Origin: an uncultured Propionibacterium sp.
GTDB lineage: Bacteria; Actinomycetota; Actinomycetes; Propionibacteriales; Propionibacteriaceae
Assembly: GCA_938036835.1 (NCBI GenBank)
Contig: CALHWB010000054.1
Location: 1 to 64,000, forward strand
Reading direction: 5' to 3'
Length of the DNA stretch: 64,000 bases
The notes below the pieces were generated by a model. That model searched no databases, was not told where the DNA came from, and saw only the letters and a list, made by a program, of their open reading frames with translations. Of the stretch, positions 7,596-17,336 are shown piece after piece; positions within the stretch are counted from its first letter, which is position 1; each line of letters opens with the position of its first letter. The position numbers and the translations under genes were made by a program.

Positions 7596-9689
7596 TCAGC
7601 CCTTAATCAATGCCTGGGCCAGATTGGCGGGCATCAACTCGTAGCCGTGGAAGCTGCGGGTGAATCCACCGGTGCCGCGGGCCAGGCCACGCAGATCGAT
7701 CGCATAGCGTGACAGTTCGCTCTGGGGTACCAGCGCCCGAACCGTGGAATGTCCCTCGCCGGACGAATCGGTACCCAGCACCTGGCCTCGCCGGTTGCCA
7801 AGGTCGGTCATCACCGCGCCCAGGTATTCGTCGGCCACCGTAACCGCGACCTCGTCCAATGGTTCCAGCAGCGCGACGGTATTGGCATTGGCGGCCTCTT
7901 TCAAAGCCAGCGCACCGGCGGATTGGAAGGCCATATCGGAGGAGTCGACCGAGTGCGCCTTGCCATCGTAGAGGGTCACCTTGATGTCGACCATCGGGTA
8001 ACCGGTGAGGCAACCCTTCTCCATCTGTGCCCGGACACCCTTCTCGACCGAGGGGATGAACTGGCGGGGGACTGCACCGCCGACAACCTCGTCGATGAAC
8101 TCGAAACCTGCGCCGCGCACATTTGGCTCGACCCGGATATCGCAGACCGCGTACTGGCCGTGACCACCCGACTGTTTGACGTGCCGGCCGTGGGCGGTGG
8201 CCTTGGTGACGAAGGTCTCACGTAGCGCCGTGCGGATCTCATCGGACGAGATGTTCACGCCATAGCGATCCGTCAGCCGGCTCATCAGCAGATCCTGATG
8301 GGCTTGGCCCATCGTCCACAACAGCAACTGATCGGTACCCGCGGCGCGCTCCAGCCGGATGGTGGTGTCCTCCAGCACCAGCCGCTGTAACGCGCCGGCG
8401 AGCTTATCCTCGTCGTTGCGGCTGGCCGCGCGGATCGCGACCGGCAGCAGCGGGTCGGGCAGCAGCCAGGGCTCCACCACCTGGACCCGGCCGGGATCGC
8501 TCAGGGTATCGCCGGTGCCGGCGGTGCCCAGCTTGGCGACCATCACGATCTCCCCGGCGATGGCCCGCTCCTTCGGATTCAACTCCAGGCCGTGCGGTGC
8601 GGTCAACAGGCCCACCCGTTCCTCGTCGTCGTGGTCGGCATGGTGGGTGTTCTCGGCTCCGGTAAAAGCGGCCCGCCGGCCCGCCACATGCACCGTGGCG
8701 TCCGGATGCAGCGTGCCGTTGAACACCCGCACCATCGACAACCGGCCGGCGTAGGGGTCCTGGGTGGTGCGGATCACCTCTGCCAGCAGCGCCCCGGCGG
8801 CATCCACCGAATCGAGTTCGGCCAGCTCACCCGCCTCGTCGATGATCGTGGGTGGCTTCCAGCGCAGCGGTGTGGGGAAGCCCCGGTCGATCACCCCGAT
8901 CAGTTCCTCGGTGCCTACTCCATTGGTCAACACGGGAATGACCGGATGGAAACTGCCCAGGTACAGCGCCTTCATCAAATCGTTGACGACCTCGTCCACC
9001 GCCAGCTCGTCGCCATCGAAATAGCGCTCCAGCAGCTCATCGTCCTCGGACTCGGTGATGATCGACTCGACATAGTCGGTGCGGAAGTCCGCGATGGCGG
9101 CCCGCTCGGCGTCGGTGGCGGCGCGCCAGGTGCGCTCGCCGGTGGAATAATCGTGGACCTTCTCGCTGAGCAGCGACAAGTTGCCCACGATGGTGTCGTC
9201 CTCACCCACGAAGGGCAGGTAGGCCGGATGCACACCCTTCCCGAAGATTTGCTGGCATTGCTGAACGGTTGTCTCGAAACTGGCGCGTTCGGTATCGAGC
9301 TTGGTGATCACGATGGCCCGAGGCATGCCCACCGAGGCACATTCCGACCACAGAATCTGGGTGGTGGTGTCTATCCCGTCGGCCGCGCTGACCACGAACA
9401 GTGCCGCATCCGCGGCCCGTAGGCCGGCTCTCAGTTCACCCACGAAGTCCGGATTACCGGGGGCGTCCAACAGGTTTATGACGGTATCCCCATTGGTGAT
9501 GGTGGCCAGAGTCAGCGCGGCCAACCGCTCGGCATTGTCCTTTTCACCGCGGTAGCCCGGGATCCGGGTCTTGATGAGGTTTCCGAACAGTGTGGTCTTG
9601 CCCGATCCGGCTGAACCGACCAGGACCACATTGCGTAGGTCTGCCGGGCTGGTTACCTTCGGGGCTTGCGCGCTCGTCTTTGAACTCAT
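7596..9689 (-). CDS. fusA2: EF-G-like translation GTPase (FusA2 type)
   Basis: A 697-residue protein with all five EF-G domains and the family's usual length. The GTPase motifs depart from true EF-G. The P-loop is GSAGSGKTT (residues 25-33) in place of the usual AHIDAGKTT, and the base-recognition motif is TKLD (129-132) where N/TKxD usually begins with Asn. DAPG at 75-78 is normal. These changes mark the actinobacterial second EF-G paralogue, whose ribosomal role is not established. No rpsL, rpsG or tuf is adjacent, which also argues against the housekeeping EF-G. Confidence 0.88.
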   Translation of the reverse strand: MSSKTSAQAPKVTSPADLRNVVLVGSAGSGKTTLFGNLIKTRIPGYRGEKDNAERLAALTLATITNGDTVINLLDAPGNPDFVGELRAGLRAADAALFVVSAADGIDTTTQILWSECASVGMPRAIVITKLDTERASFETTVQQCQQIFGKGVHPAYLPFVGEDDTIVGNLSLLSEKVHDYSTGERTWRAATDAERAAIADFRTDYVESIITESEDDELLERYFDGDELAVDEVVNDLMKALYLGSFHPVIPVLTNGVGTEELIGVIDRGFPTPLRWKPPTIIDEAGELAELDSVDAAGALLAEVIRTTQDPYAGRLSMVRVFNGTLHPDATVHVAGRRAAFTGAENTHHADHDDEERVGLLTAPHGLELNPKERAIAGEIVMVAKLGTAGTGDTLSDPGRVQVVEPWLLPDPLLPVAIRAASRNDEDKLAGALQRLVLEDTTIRLERAAGTDQLLLWTMGQAHQDLLMSRLTDRYGVNISSDEIRTALRETFVTKATAHGRHVKQSGGHGQYAVCDIRVEPNVRGAGFEFIDEVVGGAVPRQFIPSVEKGVRAQMEKGCLTGYPMVDIKVTLYDGKAHSVDSSDMAFQSAGALALKEAANANTVALLEPLDEVAVTVADEYLGAVMTDLGNRRGQVLGTDSSGEGHSTVRALVPQSELSRYAIDLRGLARGTGGFTRSFHGYELMPANLAQALIKG

Positions 9690-9952
9690 GGCCCCACACT
9701 GCCTCGCCCAGTCGATCCCCGCAAGGATTCGGCGGGATTGGTTTTCTCAGATCGCCATCATCGGCCCTGTTCAGGTGCCCCATCGGAGCCGATCGGAGAT
9801 GGTCTGGTCACCCAACCGGCCATCGAACCGGGGCAGGCGAGCAGCGTAGCCGGTCTCGCGGCCGCGCAGCGTACGGGAGTGTCGCACTCGGGAGATAGAG
9901 TAAGTCCGTCCCGACAACCACGAGACTCTGACCCAGAACTTCCGGGAGTGCC

Positions 9953-10549
9953 ATGACCAGTGGTCCGAATCCGTTTGCCAGCCATGTCAATCGTGCGCTC
10001 GGCAACCAGCCGGCCGGTGGGACGGCTGGGCCATCGGCGCCGACATGGCAGAACACCATTCGGCTGGCTCCTGGCGTCGCCCCGCCCAAACCCAGGCCAT
10101 CGGTGCTGGCCTGGGTGGGACTCGGGGTGAGCGTGGTGGCTGCCTTTTTCATAGGGTTCAGTCTGTTCCGGGCTTTGACCGATGTGGACTTCACCGCTAT
10201 CGATCCCTTCCGGCCGATGGCCGATTGGACCGGGGTGACCTTGATCGCCTCGGTCGTGCAGGTGGTGGCGTTTATCGTGGCGTTGATCGCGATCTTCCGC
10301 GACCGGCACCGCATCGTGCCGGCGGTGAGCCTGCTGATCAACCTGGTGGGCACCCCCATTGCGGCAAACCTGGGGGCCCGCCGGGGCGCCCGCCTGCTGG
10401 TGGCGCACTTCACCGAACAGGTTCTGGGGGCGTCCCAGCAACTGACTCCCGAACAGGCCACCAAATATCTGTCGGAGCACACCCATCTACTAGACGAGTA
10501 TGGCCCGTTCGTCGAACTGTTGTTTAGATGGGCATTGGGCCAGGCATGA
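9953..10549 (+). CDS. Small membrane protein, first gene of the tubulin/GTPase cluster
   Basis: Unknown function, 198 residues. A soluble Pro/Gly-rich N-terminus (about 45 residues) precedes two clear hydrophobic segments (about 48-70 and 86-110) and a third, weaker one (about 115-130). The C-terminal 60 residues are soluble and predicted helical. No enzyme motif is visible. It opens a run of nine genes on the same strand and is separated from the divergent EF-G-like gene by 263 bases. A membrane anchor or scaffold for the cluster is an inference from context only. Confidence 0.75.
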   Translation: MTSGPNPFASHVNRALGNQPAGGTAGPSAPTWQNTIRLAPGVAPPKPRPSVLAWVGLGVSVVAAFFIGFSLFRALTDVDFTAIDPFRPMADWTGVTLIASVVQVVAFIVALIAIFRDRHRIVPAVSLLINLVGTPIAANLGARRGARLLVAHFTEQVLGASQQLTPEQATKYLSEHTHLLDEYGPFVELLFRWALGQA

Positions 10550-10565
10550 GTCGAAGGGAGCAGCG

Positions 10566-11117
10566 GTGAGCCTGTTCAACGAACCTGGACGTGGAGGCCC
10601 GCCGGTATCTGGCGGTGGCCTCCCACAACCCGTGCCCGGGTCCGGCGGCTTCCCGGCACCCCAGCCCCCACCGGGTTTCCCGGCTCCGGGCGGGCAGCCC
10701 GGCCTTCCCGCACCAGGCGCGCCATCCGGTTTCGCGATCGCGATGCCCCCGGGCAACTCGGGTGCTGCCGCCTTCCAGGCGGGTGGGCCGCTAGGCATCG
10801 ATGGCGAAGGTGGCCTACAGCGCACCGGGCCGCCCTGGGCGATCTCACTGGCGGCTGGCGTGCTCGGGCTGGCGGGTGCCCTGGTGGCCTGGTTCGGCGG
10901 AGCGGTATCCATGGCGTTCATCTGCTGGGTCGTGGCCGGCCCGGTGGCGATGGGGCTGCTCGCTTTCTTCATCGTGCGGGATGCCCAGGCACGCGTCACC
11001 GGCGTGTATACCCGGCCGGGCTGGGTGGATGTCATCTACTGGGGTGCGGTAGCCGCCACCTTGCTGGGGGTGCTGGTCTGCGCCTATCGCATTGCCATAT
11101 GGGTTGGGAGGCTGTGA
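10566..11117 (+). CDS. Proline/glycine-rich membrane protein
   Basis: The GTG start follows a GAAGGGAG ribosome site. The first 85 of 183 residues form a low-complexity Pro/Gly/Ala linker, followed by two or three hydrophobic segments (roughly 98-145 and 160-178). No catalytic motif is visible. Low-complexity N-termini with membrane C-termini are common in actinobacterial envelope proteins. The stop overlaps the start region of the vWA gene, so the two are probably translated together. Confidence 0.75.
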   Translation: MSLFNEPGRGGPPVSGGGLPQPVPGSGGFPAPQPPPGFPAPGGQPGLPAPGAPSGFAIAMPPGNSGAAAFQAGGPLGIDGEGGLQRTGPPWAISLAAGVLGLAGALVAWFGGAVSMAFICWVVAGPVAMGLLAFFIVRDAQARVTGVYTRPGWVDVIYWGAVAATLLGVLVCAYRIAIWVGRL

Positions 11118-11119
11118 GC

Positions 11120-13759
11120 ATGCGTGGTCGGTTACGAAACCTATTGATCATGCTCCTGGCCGGGCTGGTTCTGCCCGCGACCCCGGCCCGGGCGGATCCC
11201 CCCGGGCTGTCGGCCGCCGAAAGGTGGGGGGCCTGCGTAGCCGGCTCCGGCCATGGCGACCTGCTGGTGCTGTTCGACCAGTCGAGTTCGCTGCAATCCT
11301 CGGATCCGGCAGATCAGCGGGTGGCTGCGGCCAAATACCTGCTGTCGGCCTTGGCGGAATCTGCTGCGGCCGGTGGGGTGAACCTGAACGTCAAACTGGA
11401 TGGCTTCGACGTGCAGTATCGTCCGGGCGGTCAATGGCTGGCCCTTGATCAGCCGGGTTTGCAGCAGGCACTGAACGAGGCCGAGGCCTTCCGCGACCGC
11501 GACAACGGTGAGGGCACCGACTACTGGCTGGCGATGGAGGGCGCCCGGCGGACCTTCGCCGAGCGCGCTAAAGGCCAGGAAAAGACCTGCTTTGCGACAC
11601 TGTGGTTCACCGACGGTGCATTGACGGTGGCGAAATCGAGCGAGGAGAACGACTACACCACCATCGACCGGCCCTACGACCCCGGCAATTCGCTGGAAAC
11701 CCAGGAAGACCAGGCCCGGGCGGCCGCCGCCGCCACCGAATCGCTGTGTCGCGCCGGTGGCCTGGCCGACCAGATCCGCAGCATGAACATCGCCGTGCTG
11801 GGTGTGGGCCTGGCATCCAGCCAGACCGACGGCGGCACCTTCGACCTGATGCGACGCATCGTCACCGGCGGTTCCGCGTCGGGCGCCTGCGGCGAACTGG
11901 TCGATCCGGTGCCCGGCGATTTCACCGAGGTATCCGATATCGACGGATTGCTATTTGCCTTCAACAAGATCCGCGACTTCGGCCGTGGCCCGATCGAACA
12001 CCAGAAATCGCTGTGCGTGGATGCACCCTGCCCGGAAGGCACCCATACCGTGGTGCTGGATGACTCGGTGGGCGCGGTTAATATCCTAGCCGGCGTCGAG
12101 ATGGGCGATGCCCGCATAGTGCTGATTGCGCCCGACGGCCGGCAGGTGACCCTAGAAGCCGGGCAGATCGGGACGGCCAATGGATTGCCTCCCGACTTCG
12201 CCAACGGCAGTGTCACCTGGCACACCATGCGTACCGGCAGCATCAAACTGAGCCGGGACGGCACCACCGGCTGGGTGGGCGCCTGGCATATCGTCTTTTT
12301 GGATACCAGCGGAAATCCCACGGAGAACTCCAGCCGCACCAGCATTCAGATCATGGGTGACCTCAAACCGACCTGGACCGATCAGGTCGCGGAGGTTAGG
12401 CAGGGAGATCGACTGGCCGTTTCGGTGGGCCTGGTCTCCGGTAGCGGGCAGATGGTGACCGCGGATACCCTGCTGGGTGCCGTCGACCTGAGGGTCGAGG
12501 TGATCACCGCCGACGGCAAAACCCGGGAGCTGGCCTCCGGAGGCAAGCAACTGCTCGGCACCACGACTCTGCTACCGGCGGCCGAATTGCCGTTGGGGCA
12601 GGGCACGGTTCGTATCTCCAGTACGATAACCACCGCTCCCTGGACCGATCCGAACGGCGGGCAGGTGCCCGGCACCACCTTGGCCACCGAGGTGCTCGAT
12701 CTGCCCTTGCAGGTCCGGGCGCCCGTGGGCTACCCGACGATTGCCGGTCAGGTGAACTTCGGATCGGCGGTGGGGGAACCGCGACTGCATGCCGACCTGG
12801 CGATCACCGGCCCGGGCTGCGTCTGGCTGCAGCCAGCTGACACGGTGGTCAAGACCTCGCCGGAGGGCATCGGCGAGATCTCCCTGACCAGCGCGTCGGA
12901 TTCGCCGGACAGCTGCGTCGAGGTGGCCGCCGAGGCGCAGGGCGCGTTGCCGCTGGACCTGCGGGCCGCCGGTGGCGGCAACGGTGGGTTGAGTGGGGTG
13001 ATGATGGTGCGCATCGCCCCGCTGGAGGATCCCTCCCGGGTGCAGGATGTGCCGGTCACCTTCAGCGCGGACCTGGCTAAGCCATTGCGTCCACTGAACT
13101 TTGCACTGGCCTTCGGAATCGCGTTGATCCTAGGCCCGGCGATCCCCCTGCTGCTGATGTACCTGATAAAGGCGCTCATCGCGGCCCGGATTCCCGGTCA
13201 CGCCCTGGTGGGGCAGCGGTTCGATGTGACCTTCGAGCACGGTTCGATATTGCGCGATGGCGCACCCTTCAGCCTGGGCGAATCCGACTTGCGCACCATG
13301 GTGCCGATGTCCGGTTCAGGCGCCCGGGCGATCCAGGTAGACGGTGTCGAGCTGCGGGCTCGTGCCGGGTGGTCACCGTTTGGCGCTCCCGAGGTGCACA
13401 TCCGCGTCCCGGATACACCCGGCGTGCTGAGTGCTAGCGATACCATGGTGCGGCCGGCCAAGGGTATCGCGCGGCTACCGCTGGGCGTCCACAACCACTG
13501 GGTGCTGCTGGTCGATCCGGCCGCCCCAGCCGGCAGCGGGCAACTGCTGCTGCTGGTATCGGGCACCGCGGTGAGCAGCCAGCGGCAGCGGATCGTCGAT
13601 GACCTGCGCACCCGCGCTCCGGGCGCCTACGATCACCTGCGGGCCCTGGTGCCTCCCCGGGCGCCGGACGCGCCGCCGGCTGCTCCCGAGCCGGCCTTCC
13701 GGTTCGACGGGGGGCCGCAGGGCCCGGGGAACTCACCATTCGGCAATCTGACCGGCTAA
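11120..13759 (+). CDS. Secreted/membrane vWA-domain protein
   Basis: An 879-residue protein. A cleavable signal peptide ends near ARADPPG. A von Willebrand A domain follows (about 45-300) with MIDAS residues D53-x-S-x-S57 and a later TDGAL loop, so divalent-metal-dependent ligand binding is likely. Beta-rich extracytoplasmic sequence runs to about 640, then one long hydrophobic segment (about 658-685), then a C-terminal domain of about 190 residues on the other side. The start is an ATG with GGGAGG nine bases upstream; a GTG overlapping the previous stop is an alternative. The topology suggests a link from the outside or envelope to the cytoplasmic GTPase/tubulin partners. Confidence 0.85.
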   Translation: MRGRLRNLLIMLLAGLVLPATPARADPPGLSAAERWGACVAGSGHGDLLVLFDQSSSLQSSDPADQRVAAAKYLLSALAESAAAGGVNLNVKLDGFDVQYRPGGQWLALDQPGLQQALNEAEAFRDRDNGEGTDYWLAMEGARRTFAERAKGQEKTCFATLWFTDGALTVAKSSEENDYTTIDRPYDPGNSLETQEDQARAAAAATESLCRAGGLADQIRSMNIAVLGVGLASSQTDGGTFDLMRRIVTGGSASGACGELVDPVPGDFTEVSDIDGLLFAFNKIRDFGRGPIEHQKSLCVDAPCPEGTHTVVLDDSVGAVNILAGVEMGDARIVLIAPDGRQVTLEAGQIGTANGLPPDFANGSVTWHTMRTGSIKLSRDGTTGWVGAWHIVFLDTSGNPTENSSRTSIQIMGDLKPTWTDQVAEVRQGDRLAVSVGLVSGSGQMVTADTLLGAVDLRVEVITADGKTRELASGGKQLLGTTTLLPAAELPLGQGTVRISSTITTAPWTDPNGGQVPGTTLATEVLDLPLQVRAPVGYPTIAGQVNFGSAVGEPRLHADLAITGPGCVWLQPADTVVKTSPEGIGEISLTSASDSPDSCVEVAAEAQGALPLDLRAAGGGNGGLSGVMMVRIAPLEDPSRVQDVPVTFSADLAKPLRPLNFALAFGIALILGPAIPLLLMYLIKALIAARIPGHALVGQRFDVTFEHGSILRDGAPFSLGESDLRTMVPMSGSGARAIQVDGVELRARAGWSPFGAPEVHIRVPDTPGVLSASDTMVRPAKGIARLPLGVHNHWVLLVDPAAPAGSGQLLLLVSGTAVSSQRQRIVDDLRTRAPGAYDHLRALVPPRAPDAPPAAPEPAFRFDGGPQGPGNSPFGNLTG

Positions 13760-13784
13760 TCCGGACGCAAGCGAAAGGACGAGG

Positions 13785-16700
13785 ATGGGAATCAGGCGGG
13801 CACTGATAGTCGGCTGCGGCGGCTCGGGCGGCAAGACGCTGGCCTACATGATGGACCAGTTGGCGTCCGATCTGGCCGAGGCCGGCATCTACCAGATGCC
13901 GCCGGGCTGGCAGTTCGTACATGTGGACGTGCCGTTGAGCGCAGAGAGCGGACCGCCCAACATGGCCAACGTGCCCGGACAGGGCGGTCGTTATGTGAGC
14001 ACCGGGGTGTCCAGCGACTCCTACCATGATCTGGATTCCGTAGTCGCCGGCCGGCTTGCGGCGGCCTCCGGTGGCGCTCAACTGCACACCATCGCGAGTT
14101 GGGCGCCCGCCGACCCACGTCATGTGATGGTGAACATCGGCAACGGGGCAGGCCAGTACCGCGCCATCGGACGCATGCTCACCCTGCATTCGGCAGCCCA
14201 TCTGCTACAGACTTTCGACAGCATTTGGAAGGAACTCTTCCTGCCCAGTACCGACCAGGCGATGCGTTCGCTGAGCCTACTCGGCCCCTACGACGCTCAA
14301 CAGCCACCACTGGTCTTCGTGGTTTCTTCGATGGCCGGCGGTGCCGGTGCCTCCATGGCTTTGGATGTCTGCCGGCTGCTGTCTGGGGTGCAGGGGCTGC
14401 CGACGGCCAATATCGGGGTGTTCATGGTCAGTCCCGACATCTTCGCCGCGCTGCCGCAATCCCAACGCCCGGGGGTTTACCCGAATGCGCTGGCGATGAT
14501 GGGCGAGATCGTGGCCGCCCAGGTGGGGTCCAGCGCCGTCTGTGATCAAGATGTGCTTTCCGGGTTAGGCATCAATGGCATCTCGACGCCCACGCCTTTC
14601 GCCCGGGTGTTCCCGGTTGGCCTATATGCCGGCAAACAGCACGCCCGGTTCGGGGATGGCTCGGCCAACGACGTCTACCGCGGGCTGGGCCGTGGACTCG
14701 CGGCACTGCTCAAGTCCGCTGCCGCGGTTGAACCCTATGTGGCCTATGACCTGACCAACACCGGTGGTCTGACCCCCAACCGCGCCGACTTCGGCTGGGG
14801 CTGTGAGCCGGATCAGCTGGCCTGGGGCAGTTTCGGGTTCGCGTCCATGAGCATGGGCCGGGACCGCTACGCGGAATACTCCGCCCAGCGGTTCGCCAGG
14901 CGCGCGGTGGATCGCCTGCTGGATGGCCATCTGGATCCGGGCTCGCCGGCATCCGGGGCCGAGCAGTTGCGTCAACGGGTAAGCGACAACTGGGATCGCG
15001 AATGCCGGGCCTTGCGGATGTGGTGTGGTCCCGCCCAGGGCTCGTTCGCCGATTGGCTGGTCACCGAGCAGTGGCCGCAGGCCGCGCTGCTGGGCGCGAT
15101 CCGGGGTCCGCTGGAAGCCGATCTGCAGGCCAGCATCGATTCTCCGGACGGGCAGGAGGCCAGGGCCTGGGCTGGCGTGGCCGCTGCACGACTGCACGAT
15201 CACCGCCAGATCTGGGACAACCGGGTCTACGAGCTGGCCTATCGCTGGGCATTCGGCTGGCACCGGCAGCTGCTGGACGCCACCTGCAACCTGCTGCGCT
15301 GGGCAATGGCGAACTGGGGTTTGCCCTATGCGAATGCACTGCTCGATCGGGTACGCAGCCACGTTCAGGATGTGGTGATCCCGGCGGCTGCCCAATTGCG
15401 CGATCAGCCGGGTGAGCCGATCGCGGTGCTGGGCGCCGATCTGGAACGCCAACTAGCTGGGCTGCGGGGACGGATCTCCAATGGGCGCCAGATCCAAGAA
15501 CAGCTGGCAAACCGGATAGTGGGGGCGATGGCCCAGCACACCTATGCCCGCGCCTGCGGTTTCGTGGCCGACCTGCTGGGGGCCTACGTGGCAGACGTGC
15601 TGAATCCCTTCGAGACCTCGATCTCCGCAGCCACGACCCTGCTGGACACGGCTCGCCGGCAGGCCCCACAGGTGGGTGCGCTGGCGGTCGTGCAGAGCAA
15701 CCAGTACGGCGATTGGCCGTTGGACGATGCGCCGGCCCCCGAACGTTTCGATGAGGCGAACAATGAGGTGTTGCTGACCAGTTCGCGGGACTTCAAACCT
15801 CAGTTCGAGGCAGACGTCATCGGCTCGGTGCCCGGCGATCTGAGCTACCGCGATGCGCGGGAGGCCGCCGTCACCCGGATCATCGCCGGCGAATGGGAGA
15901 TGCCCAAGGGCGGTCGTCCGCCGGGTGGCCTACTGGGTCTGGAGCAGGATTGGCGGCCTCAGATCCTGGGCATGGATCCCGAAACCCGCCAGCCGCTCAG
16001 CGCCCAGCGGTCGGTGCTCGCCGTCCGGGTCGATCCAGCCCAGGTGCTGCAGCGGGCGCGGGCCTTCGTCGATCGAGCCGACATGTCGTTCAGCCGGTTC
16101 TGCACCGTCTCGCTGCGCGATTTCGTGTTGGCCAACGATGTGCCACCCGCCATGAAGCAGCAGGTGAGCATGGAGCGCGGGGCACTGGTGATCGACAAGT
16201 TCCGCTCCACCTTGGCGCTGGCGCTGCCCCTGGCCGGAGTCAGTCCGCAACTGGTGCAGGCCCTGTACGGCCAGTCGGTGCACTACCGGTACAAATTCTC
16301 CGAGGTGCCGTTCGCCGGGCTGGGCGGGCTGCAGGATCAGCTGCTGGCGGTGACCGACCCGATCGCCGACCCGAATCTGGACGCCTCGGTGCAGATCAAT
16401 CTGCAATCGGCACTGTCAACCGGGGATAGGGTGCGCCGGGTGGATGTCTTCGGGTCATATCCGAACTACGTGCCGATCTGCTTTGATTCGATCCTGCAAC
16501 CGGCAGTCAAGCAATGGGACGAATCCAGCCCCGCCGCGAAGGCCGACTTCTGGAAGTGGCGCCGCAGCCGTCCGCTGGCCGGTAGCCTGCCGCTGGGCCG
16601 CGCCGCCCTGCAGGCCATGGTGACTGCCTGGTTCCTGGGACAGATCATTGGCCAGCTCAGGTTTCCACGGCCGCCCTACACCGGCGCGGTAGCCCCGGCC

Positions 16701-17336
16701 GAAGTCTGGGATCCGCAGCAGCAGCGTTGGGTCAGTTTCCCAGATCCGATGCTGACCCCGGTGGAACGGTTCCGGCACCTATTGGATTGGCTGCCCTGCG
16801 TCTTGGAATCCAGCCTGCTGGCGATCGGCCGCACCTACCAGAATCCCGTCCTCGAGTCGCTGCGCCCCTATCGGCTGCTGCGCGAGATGGTCGACGATTC
16901 ACCGAACATGCCGGTCGGCCCGGTGCAGACCCCGGCCGGCCAGATTCGACTGGCCGAATGGCTACGCACCGGGCAAACCGCCTCCGGTTTCCCAAGCATG
17001 GCACCCGGCGCGGATACCGCCAGCACGATCGCCGAACGCAAACAGGCAGCCGAGGCGTTGCTTGCCCGCAGCGAACAGATCATCCAGAAGTATTTCGTGC
17101 CCGGCTCGGCAGCCGATCAAACCGACGTACCCTATGCCCAGATCAAGGACCGCGCAGTGGCCGCCAAGGCGCCGCTGCTGCGGGACCTGACCGATGAGGT
17201 ACTGACCGCGATGCGGGTATTGCGTCAGCAACTCGACGCCGCCGAACGATTGGCGGCCACCGGCAGCGCCGGAATACCCGCGGCAGGCGCAGACCCCAGC
17301 TCCCTGGTTCCCGAGATTCCCGAGGACACGATGTGA
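13785..17336 (+). CDS. Tubulin/FtsZ-like GTPase superfamily protein (Tubulin_2 type)
   Basis: An 1183-residue protein with an N-terminal Rossmann-like tubulin fold. The first strand ends in GCGGSGGKT (residues 10-18), and the nucleotide-phosphate loop equivalent to the tubulin GGTGSG signature is SSMAGGAGAS (181-190). Substitution of T and G in that loop makes nucleotide binding likely but hydrolysis uncertain. The remaining 800 or so residues are a long, mostly helical extension without known motifs, far longer than FtsZ. It is cytoplasmic, with no signal or membrane segment. The family is found next to vWA and GTPase genes and has been proposed to act in membrane remodelling. The GTGA overlap with the next gene suggests a stoichiometric partnership. 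Confidence 0.82.
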   Translation: MGIRRALIVGCGGSGGKTLAYMMDQLASDLAEAGIYQMPPGWQFVHVDVPLSAESGPPNMANVPGQGGRYVSTGVSSDSYHDLDSVVAGRLAAASGGAQLHTIASWAPADPRHVMVNIGNGAGQYRAIGRMLTLHSAAHLLQTFDSIWKELFLPSTDQAMRSLSLLGPYDAQQPPLVFVVSSMAGGAGASMALDVCRLLSGVQGLPTANIGVFMVSPDIFAALPQSQRPGVYPNALAMMGEIVAAQVGSSAVCDQDVLSGLGINGISTPTPFARVFPVGLYAGKQHARFGDGSANDVYRGLGRGLAALLKSAAAVEPYVAYDLTNTGGLTPNRADFGWGCEPDQLAWGSFGFASMSMGRDRYAEYSAQRFARRAVDRLLDGHLDPGSPASGAEQLRQRVSDNWDRECRALRMWCGPAQGSFADWLVTEQWPQAALLGAIRGPLEADLQASIDSPDGQEARAWAGVAAARLHDHRQIWDNRVYELAYRWAFGWHRQLLDATCNLLRWAMANWGLPYANALLDRVRSHVQDVVIPAAAQLRDQPGEPIAVLGADLERQLAGLRGRISNGRQIQEQLANRIVGAMAQHTYARACGFVADLLGAYVADVLNPFETSISAATTLLDTARRQAPQVGALAVVQSNQYGDWPLDDAPAPERFDEANNEVLLTSSRDFKPQFEADVIGSVPGDLSYRDAREAAVTRIIAGEWEMPKGGRPPGGLLGLEQDWRPQILGMDPETRQPLSAQRSVLAVRVDPAQVLQRARAFVDRADMSFSRFCTVSLRDFVLANDVPPAMKQQVSMERGALVIDKFRSTLALALPLAGVSPQLVQALYGQSVHYRYKFSEVPFAGLGGLQDQLLAVTDPIADPNLDASVQINLQSALSTGDRVRRVDVFGSYPNYVPICFDSILQPAVKQWDESSPAAKADFWKWRRSRPLAGSLPLGRAALQAMVTAWFLGQIIGQLRFPRPPYTGAVAPAEVWDPQQQRWVSFPDPMLTPVERFRHLLDWLPCVLESSLLAIGRTYQNPVLESLRPYRLLREMVDDSPNMPVGPVQTPAGQIRLAEWLRTGQTASGFPSMAPGADTASTIAERKQAAEALLARSEQIIQKYFVPGSAADQTDVPYAQIKDRAVAAKAPLLRDLTDEVLTAMRVLRQQLDAAERLAATGSAGIPAAGADPSSLVPEIPEDTM

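Noticed and set aside
9690..9952. Promoter of the nine-gene system (TAGAGT at 9896-9901)
   Set aside because: The box is acceptable, but no -35 is found at 16-19 bases and it lies 51 bases before the start; not strong enough for a feature. The remaining gap shows only short GC-rich repeats.
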